A stretch of DNA of 21,612 nt from assembly GCA_034698045.1 (NCBI GenBank), contig JAQGAU010001074.1:1-21612 (forward strand), written 5' to 3'. The DNA comes from Paramacrobiotus richtersi (lineage: Eukaryota > Tardigrada > Eutardigrada > Parachela > Macrobiotidae). Below the pieces are notes generated by a model that saw only the letters and a program-made list of their open reading frames with translations, was not told where the DNA came from and made no database searches. This document shows, piece by piece, positions 1 to 9,809 of this stretch. The position numbers and the translations under genes were made by a program. Each line of letters starts with the position of its first letter. Position 1 is the first letter of the stretch.

Positions 1-39
1 ACGGAATCTACATATGGTTTAACGGACAGCGTGTAATAA

Positions 40-45
40 TTTATT
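40..45 (-). terminator. Possible polyadenylation signal for gene A
   Basis: AATAAA on the minus strand, about 340 nt beyond the gene A stop codon. It is the only such hexamer between that stop and the left edge of the window. No comparable hexamer was found close downstream of genes B or C. Confidence 0.3.
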
Positions 46-387
46 GTAAGTCACATCTGTATTAATAGCTGACTGGATTCCCCTTGTACACGTGCTAATG
101 CACACGGTTTGTTCTCTCCCCGAACATTGTTTCTCTCATAACTACAATGGAAATTAAGTGCGTAAAATCTCTTTGTGTTCCGGATGGGTTCCGTAACTCG
201 GGCAATGCTGGCTTCTCCCATCCTTCATGTGCTTCGCTATACAATATCGGCGCTCGGACGAAACTCACCATAATTGTCGTCAAAAATTAACTGGACCGGT
301 GATAGCTATGCTTTTTGTGTTGGCTGCAAAAGGCATCAAAATAATCTGGGTAATTAATCTTGCTTAATCTGGGCGATGCAGGACTTT
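46..387. other. 3' flank of gene A
   Basis: Likely 3' untranslated region and flank of gene A. A 62-codon minus-strand frame (95-283) is present, but it has no recognisable domain and no clear splice link to gene A, so I do not call it a gene. Confidence 0.35.
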
Positions 388-1902
388 CTAAGGATCGGGC
401 GCTCGGAGGATCGGAGCCACGGATGTATCGGGTGCTGCCTTACGTCTCCATGGTCTCTTAATCCATAAAGGAAGAAAGATCGGCGTCAAGAGCTGAGCGA
501 ATTCCGTCCTGTACTTCTTGCTGACAGTTAGGTACAGAAAGAAATTAATGGAGTAATTGGTGTAGGCGAAGATTTGACAAATGGCTCCGGCCAAAACTCT
601 GGCGGATCCATCAAAATTATATATGTGAAGATTGTCCGCTAATTCTAGGCACTTATAAATCAGCGTGGGAAACCAGGAAAACAGATACAGAGCCACACTG
701 GCAATAAGAATTATGTTGCTGTTGCGGTATTTGCGTTCCGGATTGGACTTGTTGACCGCTCTCTGCCGGCCAATTTCAGATTTCTGTTCCCGTTCAATGG
801 CAACGATGAGCCAAATATTTATTACTAGGAATCCCCAAAATTTGAACAGGACGATCCCCAGCTACAAAGTTCATTGATATCTGAACTCCATTAATTTAAT
901 TAAATTTAGTAGCATTCGCTGGTTTCATCTACGATCCAGCGACCAAGTTAACGTAAGTATCGGTCAGAATTTTCGATATTTACCTCAGCAGGAATGTGAA
1001 CAAGCTGCCACTCGAGCACCCAACTTGGAATATGGTCGTTGCTCTTGAATCCGTCTTTCGCCTTGCTTCGCACATAACTATCGATAAACGTGAAGACGGT
1101 AAACACTCCCGATAAAAGAACCAGTATTATAATAACCATCCGTGCTGTTGATATCTGATGAAACCATTTGAAACCGAATGGTCGAAGAACCGCAACAAGG
1201 CGCTCCACTGAGAATACGAACAGCACCCTAACAAACCACAACAACGAAACTTGTAGCTCATTCATTTAGCCGATGTTACATAATATGTATGTACAGTATG
1301 CACTGTTACGGTGCGCACCAATCGCAAAGCTGTATGTTCCATTCTTGTGTCCATACTGTGTAGGGTCTCACGGCCATTGTGGCATTCTTGGTTGCGTTAG
1401 CTGCGTATGGTAGATTTAGCGCAAAACTAATGTTCCAGGCGAAAATTGGTAAACCACACCACCTACAGTATTTACAAGTACATGGTATTTGGCAGTATTT
1501 GGTAACTGGAATCCGAGAAAGTTGCGGTTATCAAAACGGGTTAATTACGCTAACTTCGCGGAAGTAAAGAAGTATTTCGTTATCATGTTCTTACAGGATC
1601 ACGATATCGGCAGCAGCCATGGCTATCATGTAGATAGTTGTTGTTGTTTTTTTCTTAGCCCGTCCGAGAACAATAAGGTTCAGCGTATTTCCGATTGTAC
1701 ACAGCGTCAACAGCGCAAGGTAAATAAATGCCAGTGAGATGGTCGCTTGGTTGCGGGATCTTTTGGTGTAATTACCGGAACTTGGTACATTTTTCCGCCA
1801 TGCTTCAGAGTCAACATGTGGTTCGCCAGACGGACGGAGTGTAGCATTGAGTAAAATCGCAGTCCCGTTTGCTGCTTTTTGTAAAAACATTGTGCTGTTC
1901 AT
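388..1902 (-). CDS. Divergent class A G-protein-coupled receptor, gene A (4 exons, 389 aa)
   Basis: Seven-helix plasma-membrane receptor, probably sensing a peptide or chemical ligand. Exons run 1902-1595, 1462-1319, 1227-984 and 861-388, all joined at GT-AG sites (donors GTAAGA, GTGCGC, GTAAAT; acceptors CTGTAG, GTTAG, TTGTAG). Start is ATG at 1902. The extracellular N-terminus (1-51) has four N-glycosylation sequons. TM1 is about 52-79 with GN at 71-72; TM2 about 90-112 with D99; TM3 ends in ERL (159-161) where most class A receptors have DRY; TM4 about 179-199; TM5 about 233-255; TM6 about 281-306 with SWFP 294-297; TM7 about 320-344 with NFFLY 338-342. There is no signal peptide, no cysteine pair for the usual TM3-loop 2 disulfide, and only a short tail. 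The exon plan matches genes B and C. FMRFamide/myosuppressin-like or SRW-like receptors are the nearest type I recognise; the ligand is unknown. Confidence 0.86.
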
Positions 1903-3800
1903 CGCTGATTGGCTACGGCGTCAAGGTCAGGCGATAAACTCGATGGAAGGGAATGGTACAGTTTGATCCCCGAAGTATTATGCTTTCTGCAAACCGGACA
2001 GCTTAATTCAAAGGGATCGGGTTCCTTTTGTTTTGTCCTGTGCACGGGAATATGTTATAAAATACAGAAAACCAGACCAAAGCAGCGGAGATAGCCGCTT
2101 AACTTCCGGTGCTCGCGTATGGGTTTTCTGGACAAAAAAGGGAGCTAAAAGACGCACACAGGAAGGTCCATATTGAAAACAGTACAAACGCAACTGAATT
2201 GTTCAAAATTACTAGAAAAAGCAAATGGATTGGTGCCTAGGGCATATTCACGGTTTCTTGGCACAAAAAAAGAATAAAAATAGTAACATCGCTGCGGTAA
2301 CTTCCGCTGAAATCTAAACACACTCCTCGTTGTAGGATCTATCTCGTGAGCGGCACCTTACCTTGTGGAATGTCTATACGAGTTGAATATTCCGTATTGC
2401 TGAAACGTCCCTGTCGAGTAACCGAGCAGTCATCCGGGGATGAATTCGCATTTAGATACACCGCTGTTGACCTGATTACATTAAGGAATCCCACAAAGAA
2501 ACCGAAAGACAGTTATTATTTAAGATTGTTTACTCCATGCACTTGTGCGCTCTGCTTAATCATCGGCTGAGAGAATGCGGAAAACTATCACAGCAGGAGT
2601 GATGTTATACTTAAGAGAGCATTTGTGGGCCATTTTCAAATGTTGGCCCACGACTGCTGCATGTCGGCATGTCGTTACCGCAAATGTGCGAGGGTGATTA
2701 CTTTTCTCAGTTATCGGCTAGAAGCGAAGAGGCAAACGGACCCAAGAAGATATTTTTGCATTGGTATGTTTACCATGAGAAAGAAAGACGTATCGTGTGG
2801 CAACAAAATGAACAAATCAAGCAGACTGGCTCGGATGGGTACGCACACGCCTTCGACTGCATACACTTGAAGTTACGTAAACAAAACAACACTGACTTCA
2901 GCCTGTCTGCCTAAATGAAAATCCCAGTCAATCACGAATTATCGTCAGACTGTTCATGGTTGCATCATACGCTAACGAAACTGGAATTTCCCATGCTCTT
3001 GTTGTTGTCGACATATGTTCGGCTTAACTACAGATGTACAACCGAAACACAACGCTGTTAAAATTTTATTGAGTTCCAGACCTAGTGTATCCACAGGTTT
3101 TGTATGGTCTGGCCAGTTCTAGCTCGAAATTTTTAGGTAGGTAACATGAATAAAGCCGCAATAAATGTAAAGTGACCCATACAGGCAGAGTGCGCTCACT
3201 TCATGCAAAACCGAGTTATGGCGGGACTATTGCAGAAGTGTGCAGGTCAAGAAAATCTTCTTTATTCATAATGTATACAAAAACATCTGGCTTCGTAAAA
3301 CGTTTTTCTGAAGATTGGTTAAACTCCTTGCTTGCCTCTTGTTCTGACACGTTCTCGATTGATGACGCGATTCGAACTTCAACTGGACTTCGGCTCAGTT
3401 TGACAAGTGTCGGCAAACACGACTGTGTGACTGTGCGCAGAAAGTGGAACCGGACGGTCACCGTGGGTTGTCGTTTAATTACAATAAAGGCACGTTGGGC
3501 GGGACCACTGAACCCTGCTTCGAGGAATAATGCAGTTTATATGCAAAACAATTTGCGCAAGGAGCTCCGCTCGACCGCGTTCGAGACTGCAGCGTCTCAG
3601 TTTGGCTGTTATACAGGGCAACAATGTTGCCGCTGCTTTGAGAATCTATCCTGCTGGGACAGAGGTGCATGGGAAAAGCCATTTTGCTGATTTCTTAATG
3701 TTTAAGCTTAAGCGATTTTTAGTGTCAACCGACGCAAGTGTAAGAAATATGTTACAAGTACCCACATTTGTCAATTGATGAATACGAAAAGACATTATTA
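1903..3800. other. Intergenic region upstream of gene A, no convincing gene
   Basis: This would hold the gene A promoter, but I see no clear TATA box in the right orientation. Several open frames exist: two overlapping 81-codon plus frames at 2625-2914, and a 172-codon plus frame at 3172-3690 opposed by minus frames at 3216-3461 and 3479-3682. Both strands are open at once and nothing resembles a known domain. A small hairpin with 8-bp arms (GTGGGCCA/TGGCCCAC) lies near 2628-2655. Confidence 0.4.
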
Positions 3801-3812
3801 AATAGGTCACTT

Positions 3813-4456
3813 CTACGCGCGAGATATTTTCCCGCGCGTAGCTAATCGGCTTCGCGCGAGAGATCTCGCGCGTTGTGAAACCGTAATGAAATGGCTACGC
3901 GCGAGAAGCCTTCCGCGCTATGGAACGTAATAAAATCGGCTTCTCGCGCGTAGCTAATCGGCTTCGCGCGAGAGATCTCGCGCGTTGTGAAACCGTAATA
4001 AAATGGTTACGCGCGAGAGCTACGAAACAGAGAAGCCAAACCAAGAAACTAAAAATATTAGCTAAGAAACTGAACCAAGTAGCTAAACCATGAAATTAAG
4101 AGAATATGAACTAGGAAGCTGAATTAAGAAATCGAAACCGAGAACTAAACCAAGAAGACAACTAAGAAATTGGAACAAAGAAGCAAACAAAGTGGACCAA
4201 GAAACTGAAGCAAGTAATTAAAACGTAATAACTAAGAAAATAAACCAAGAAGAAATTTAGAAACAAAGAAGGTAATTAAGCATGTTAAGCTAAACTTAGA
4301 AACTAACACGAAGGGAGTAGGAAAGTTCCACAGGAAGCTTACAAAGAGCCAAAATTACAGATCTCGCGCGTAGCCAATTCGCGACTCTTTCGCTACGCGC
4401 GAGAAATCTCTCGCGCGTAGCCGATTAACTACGCGCGGGAGCACTCTCGCGCGTAG
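3813..4456. repeat. CpG-rich palindromic repeat array enclosing an A-rich minisatellite
   Basis: The core CTACGCGCGAGA and its reverse complement recur about a dozen times, clustered at 3813-4019 and 4362-4456, so the block begins and ends with the same 12-mer in opposite orientation. A unit of about 75 bp is directly duplicated at 3833-3908 and 3945-4019 (offset 112 bp, two differences seen). Between the clusters, about 4020-4360 is purine-rich on the plus strand and built from degenerate units of about 10-12 nt such as ACCAAGAAACT. No open frame of note. It may be a fold-back element or a structured satellite; origin unknown. Confidence 0.75.
4020..4360 (+). repeat. Degenerate A-rich minisatellite
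   Basis: Successive variants of a 10-12-nt unit (AACCAAGAAACT, GCTAAGAAACTG, ACCAAGTAGCTA and similar) run for about 340 bp with strong A over T bias on this strand. It sits between the two CpG-rich palindrome clusters. Confidence 0.65.
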
Positions 4457-5068
4457 CCACTTCGTATTAAATAAGCGGATAAATCATAAGAGTAAGGCCA
4501 ACAACTGCCTATGTGATACTTCAGTTAGCTGTATACGTACGCATTGGTGTATATGTTAATCACGTGCATAAATTACATCATATCTGTTACGTGTTGATAC
4601 TTTTGTACAGCTTCAATTTGGATGTGAAGGCACAACTGCCGCACAAGAGTTTAGCACCAATGGATTGTCGGATTGCCGGTATATTCTTCGCTTTTTTCAA
4701 CAGAATTGCATAAAAAAAGGAACGTTGCACCCGTCATTCCACATTTACATTGCTACAGGAACCAAATGAGCAGATTAACAACGCAAGCTTAACATATCAT
4801 GTCGGGTTAAGTTTGCCTTGAAGTGCGGCCCAGATACTGCAGTAGTTGCTGATTTTTGTATTGTAAAGGTTCTTGGCGTTCGTGACGAACTGTATTCCAT
4901 ACTAATTATTGGTGCCGAAGATATTGGCCTAGCCCACTTCTCTTTCGATTTGCTGTCGATGCCCTGATGAGCTTCTTGAGAATATTATAGGTCGAATCAG
5001 TAGGACTCGTTTCGTACTGGCTGGCGTTAGGATCGCTTTGCCGAATCGCCATTCTCCGTGGTCGATTT
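4457..5068. other. 3' flank of gene B and spacer
   Basis: Downstream of the gene B stop on its strand. The first 150 nt after the stop keep open frames in other registers, including one rich in Ser, Thr and Lys. Gene A stops at a similar point after TM7, so I treat this as 3' untranslated sequence. No AATAAA on the minus strand was found. Confidence 0.35.
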
Positions 5069-8000
5069 CTAAAGTACCGGGCTGCTCGATGTGGTCCTTA
5101 GTTCTGTGGCAACGGGATGAGCTGGTTTCGCAGTGCATCTCCAGATCTTCTGACACCATATCGGACAAAATATGGGTGCAAAGAACTCGGCAAACTCTGC
5201 TCTGTACCCCTTGCTGACCGTCAGATAAAGAAAAAAGTTGATGGAGTAATTGAAATAAGCGATGCCTTGACAAATGGGTACACCAACCGCTTTCGCACTG
5301 GGCTGGAAGCTGTACATGTGGAGAGTATCCGCTAGGTCTAAACAGTTGTAGACAATTGTCGGAAACCACGAGAACAAGTACAGCGTGACGCTGGAAATCA
5401 GGATGAGATTACTGCTGCGGTTCTTCTGGCTCTCATCGACCTTTGCCGTTCGGGCCACTCTTTGCTTACTGATTTCTGAGTTCTGCTGGCGTTTGATGGC
5501 AATGATAAGCGTGAGGTTTATTATGAGTAGTCCAAAGAACTTGAACAGGACCATTGCCAACTAAGAAATTTGAACGATCTATCATTTCCAAAGCATCTCA
5601 AAGGGCTCGTGTAGGCTGTGATGTTTTCGTTACATTTAGTTGTAAATTCTGTAAATCCATTAATTAGGGCAGCCATATTAAGGGAACTGCTAGCAGACGA
5701 CAGTGAGCCCAGAATAAATGGTTTGAACATTGAAGAAACTCAAAAAATCTCGAAATAAATCCTAAAAATCACTTTTTAAAAAGTTTGTTTTGGATTTATT
5801 CAATAATTTTAGAACTTTTTCGAATTTTGTTTCGGCTGTTAGTCTTTCTGGACGAAAAGACGTCGATTGTCGTCTCGCAATCCCAAATCTGAAAAGCTTT
5901 CTCATTCAGAATTAGCGCCCAAAGTTTTTTCCTTGTCTGATGAATAGCACAGTGGACAATGGGGCCCGAGAGGATCGCCACCATTGTGCAGCTGAATGCC
6001 TTGTGCATGCGGCCATTATGCAGAGCAATTTTTAAATTACAGATAGAGCGAAAAAACTATCTATTCTGGGCTCACTGTCGTCTGCTAGCAGTGGCTTCAA
6101 GAAAAAGGTTAGTAGAAATGCATGGCTGGCAACACTGCATTAGAAAAGCCAGTTAGCCATTGGCCTAAAGTCGTAAGGTATTTACCTCCGCAGGAACTTG
6201 AAGAAGTTCCCATTTCAGTAACCAATCTGGCAGGTTGTTATCGTACTTAAATCCTTTCATCACTCTGCTTCTTAGATAGCTGTCCACGAAACGGAAGACA
6301 GTGAAAACGCCTGATAAGGGAACCAGAGCTACGATGATCATCTGCGCTGTGTGGAACTGGTGAAAGCGCCGGAAGCCAAATGGTTTAAGGACGGATACCA
6401 GGCGCTCGGCTGAAAATATAAACAGGACCCTAAAAACCCGGATTAAAATTATATAATTTACCGAAATAACAGCTTGGCGTCGTATTGAAAAGTCAACTGT
6501 AGTCACCAGTCGGCGAGGACGTACCAATCGGATAGTTGTATGCTCCATTCTTGTATCCATACTACGTAAGGTCTTACGGCCATTGTAGCGTTCTTGCTGG
6601 TCGGCGTGTAATATGGAAGATCCAGAGCACCGCTAATGTTATAGGCCACAATCGGCAACGAGAACCACCTGTATCGCAATACATAACTTATTACATGAAA
6701 CTGAACGATCCGGAACCAAATTTTTTAAATTTTTTCGCAAGTAACCTATACCGACTTGCAAATCAAGTTTACCAAAAGTATGAAATTAAACTTTCGCTCA
6801 AGCATGTGTTTTCCTGAAATGCGCTTAAATATGTACACATTTCTGCTATCCCCGGTGCAAGATTGCTTACTTGGCTGGCGCACAAACTAACAATAAGTAT
6901 CGCATCTGCATAGCGTCTACATGTCGATTTCTAAATCCCGAGGATCACTTGTTGGGTCTAACGAAAACGGGGCGACCACGGACGTGGTTTTGGTCAGCTG
7001 TTGTTGTGGTTTCCGGTGACCTTGTGGTTGACGGTGGTCGTTGTTTTCTGTGGCCGTTGGTGGTCGTTAGTGGTCGACAGCGGATGTGGTTGAATGTGGT
7101 TTGCCTACATTTGCCGTTCGTGGTTCAGCGTAATCGCCGCGCTAGCTGATGTTTTTCGCTTTATCGCCCAACACTCCCGAAGCTGTCTGAATTTGCTCGT
7201 TTCGTTTTTTCTTGTTGACGGCAAAACTAGTGCTAGACCGTTTGCCGATGGTTTGCCTATGCGTAACATGTCAAACCTGCAAGCACAGAGCTAAATGTAT
7301 CAAAGGGTCTCACGGATGTTTTATACATGGCATTTATGTACAGTACTGCCGGGCCAACTCCGGGCAAAAGTGATTTACCTGTTCCATCCTCTGTTGCGCA
7401 CTTTCCAACCTTGTTTTCAGCTCTTTTCTAGGACAACTTTTTGTCCTCTGTCTAACGTATACTAGTGTGAGCAGCAGCCTATTACCCAGCTCTGTAAAAT
7501 CCAGTTTGAACACGTACAGGTAGGTTCGTTTTTTCTTGCGGTACAAACATAACTGCAGAAACTCCCACAGGATGTTCCCAGGTATCCAGTACGCTTAATT
7601 CGATAGAACACAAGCGTGTCCTTTTACTAAACTAAAAGCAGTTGTATTTTACGACGAAGGTGCGGGAAGGCGAACCAGTCAATTTCGTCTCCCATAGACT
7701 TCTATGTTAAAGCACACGAGACTGAAACCTGCCCGTGGACGAGCAAGAGAAAATTTTCGAAAAGAACTTGATAATTGACAGAAAGAGTATGATCGAAGCA
7801 TGCCAGAAACGGCATCAGAACGGGCTTGCAATGCGCTAGCGGCGCATGATGTATGTTCTAATTTTGGGGCGAAAACGATCACAAGCTGGGATGGCTAAAA
7901 CATGACTGGAACATTTGAAGTGCAGTATGTTTGGAAGTGCTTGGTACACGACATGGATTCAAACTGAAACTTATATTTGGGTTCCTTCTTTATAGTTAGA

Positions 8001-9809
8001 AAACAAAATCAACCTTGTGCAACCTCATCGTGTCGTATGACAGAGGTCAAAGCGACCACTCGTCAAGTTTGGCCGTGTTGTTCATGCGCCCGCCCACAGG
8101 GAACAGACAGCGGGTCGAAGTAAGTCTCTTTTGTATCGCGCTAGAAGACAAAAGGTTTCTCTTCTAAATAAGCATAGCATTCTTAGAAAATATGCATTCT
8201 GCAATTTTAGAGAATTGTTTTGAAAATTTTTGGGAAGAGCAGAGCACGGGTCAAACAACTTCCCGCAGCGGGTGTATTTGGTTTAAAATTTGTTAAAAAT
8301 TCCGGCAACATGATAAAACCAAACTTTTTTTCGCAAAAGATAGCAGAATGAATGAACGTCTGGGGTACTTGAGAAAAGTAACTGTCAGGCTTCATGGGGG
8401 GCAAGGGGAGGTCCTAACCCGGTTGCCCGGAGTTGGCCCGGCAGTACTGTATATGACTATCTGCCATACTGAGTCCCGTTATTTCAAAAAGGGCTTTGAT
8501 GATCTGCCGTTTTGCCGTCATGGAAGAATTCGACCTTTACGATATTTTCAGATTTTGGTGCGCACCCATGTCTTGCAGTCTGTAGGAATTCAAGCTAGTT
8601 CCCTAGTTAATTTAGTTACGCTAGTTAAGTTAGTAATAAAAATTTGCAAAGAGAGGTTCGCGCACTTAGCGATCAAGTATATTTTACGTGTTATCGCTGT
8701 AAGGATCCACAAAGCAAACATCAAACAACGCGTGCCACATACGAAGCATCTATGCAATGGTTATGCAGCACTCTGTAACGCTGAGCACTGGACGTCCAAA
8801 TTAGACATGTTACGCAAAGGCGGCAAACAGTCTAGCAATAGTTTTCCCGTCACTAAAAATAAAGCAGAAAGAACAAATTCAGACAGCTTCAGGACTGTTG
8901 GGCGATGAATCGAAAAACATCAGCTAGTGCGGCGATTACGCTGAACAACGAAGGACAAATGTAGACCACATTCAACCACATCCACTGTCGACCACTAACG
9001 ACCACCAACGGTCACAGAAACAACGACCACCGCCAACCACAAGGTCACCGGAAACCACAACCACAGCTGACCACAAGCACGTCCGAGGTCGCCACGGTTT
9101 CGGTACAGCCTTACTTGTTACTGTTACAACCCAACTTAGCCAGCACGAGCCTTCCGGATTCCTGGGGTCTTCCTACCGCTTGAACGAACGCGATTCGTAG
9201 ATTCTAGATCTGCTTTCAAATCTTCATCGATGTGAAAGGCTCTCAAGTTATTCGAGACGAAAAACGCAGGGAAAACGCTATGGTCAGTCGTAGTGTGGTG
9301 GCTGACATAACTGGGGGTGCTTCCACCCTCAACCATTAGCCTGGACCAACTTCTTATACTTTCACATCGAAGAACATTTGGAAGTAGGTCTAGAATCTAC
9401 AAATCGCGCTCTTTCATACGGCAGTAATGACGCAGTGATGCGGAAGGCCTGTGCTGACTAAGTTGGGTTGTTAGCATACTGGAAAATATACTTATAATTA
9501 CAGGAAGATAATATCCCCAACAGCCATGGCTATCATGTAACATGTTGTCGTCCTTTTCTTCTTTCGCGATCCTAACATAACCAAGTTCAGCGTATTCCCG
9601 ACGGTACATAGGGTCAGTAATAAAGGGTAGATAACCGCTGTGAATATGGTGGCTTTGCTGCGATCGGCTGTGGTGTAAATCCGCGTACCGGACACATTGT
9701 TCCGCCACGCTTCCGAATCCAGATACGATTTGTTTACCGATGCAGGTGTGACATTGAGCAGCAATCCTGTAATGTTGACGGCAGTCTTCGTGAGCGCTGT
9801 GCTGGTCAT
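5069..9809 (-). CDS. Divergent class A G-protein-coupled receptor, gene B (4 exons, 395 aa, transposon-filled introns)
   Basis: Paralogue of genes A and C. Exons are 9809-9502, 6668-6525, 6429-6186 and 5560-5069, with donors GTAATT, GTACGT and GTAAAT and AG acceptors; phases are 2, 2, 0. The first in-frame ATG is at 9809; the frame stays open further upstream but without an ATG, and the start aligns with gene A. The N-terminus has four sequons and the shared motif SEAWR. GN is at 71-72, D99 in TM2, ERL at 159-161, SWFP at 296-299 and NFFLY at 340-344. At the TM3 position where A and C have Cys (QLCDW), B has Ser (QLSDW). The TM5-TM6 loop (about 255-282) is basic and the tail short. Introns 1 (2833 nt) and 3 (625 nt) carry transposon insertions; intron 2 is 95 nt. 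The coding frame is intact, so the gene appears functional despite the insertions. Ligand unknown. Confidence 0.84.
5686..6092. mobile_element. Non-autonomous DNA transposon (MITE-like) in gene B intron 3
   Basis: Perfect 31-bp terminal inverted repeats lie at 5686-5716 and 6062-6092. They begin ACTGCTAGCAGACG and run inward to CCCAGAATA. The element is 407 bp and contains no recognisable transposase. I could not identify a target-site duplication, so the superfamily is open. It makes up most of the 625-nt intron 3 of gene B. Confidence 0.72.
6945..6953. repeat. Left target-site duplication of the MULE-like element
   Basis: TCACTTGTT, matching TTACTTGTT on the right side at 8 of 9 positions. 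Confidence 0.6.
6954..9110. mobile_element. Mutator-like (MULE-type) non-autonomous element in gene B intron 1
   Basis: Long terminal inverted repeats at about 6954-7283 and 8810-9110 align over roughly 300 bp with scattered differences. They include a G/T-rich stretch of repeated TGGT words on the left, mirrored as ACCA on the right. Flanking 9-mers TCACTTGTT (6945-6953) and TTACTTGTT (9111-9119) differ at one base. Long inverted repeats with 9-bp duplications are the usual signature of Mutator-like elements. No transposase frame is visible. The middle carries a second, nested element. Confidence 0.7.
7341..8449. mobile_element. Nested Tc1/mariner-like non-autonomous element
   Basis: Perfect inverted repeats at 7341-7367 and 8423-8449 start CAGTACTGCCGGG and are bounded by TA on each side (7339-7340 and 8450-8451). 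TA duplication and a CAGT start are typical of Tc1/mariner elements. The 1109-bp body has no complete transposase frame. It lies between the arms of the Mutator-like element and so inserted after it. A 186-codon plus frame (8348-8908) crosses its right boundary and is therefore not a real gene. Confidence 0.65.
9111..9119. repeat. Right target-site duplication of the MULE-like element
   Basis: TTACTTGTT, partner of the 9-mer at 6945-6953. Confidence 0.6.

Noticed and set aside
2625-2914. Two overlapping 81-codon plus frames
   Set aside because: Two frames open over the same bases suggest a stop-poor stretch; one has a natural composition, but there is no domain or regulatory context to support it.
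3172-3690. 172-codon plus-strand frame
   Set aside because: It starts at GTG, is opposed by open minus frames over the same span, and shows no domain or splice context.
3813-4456. CRISPR-like array
   Set aside because: Repeats are short palindromes in both orientations with irregular spacing and no unique spacers, in an animal-type genome.
7334-7580. Minus-strand stretch with ILWEFL, reminiscent of the start of an ETS DNA-binding domain
   Set aside because: Only six residues fit; nothing after them resembles an ETS domain, and the stretch lies inside the nested transposable element.
8348-8908. 186-codon plus-strand frame
   Set aside because: It crosses the right end of the nested element and enters the arm of the outer element, has no domain, and is best explained by chance.
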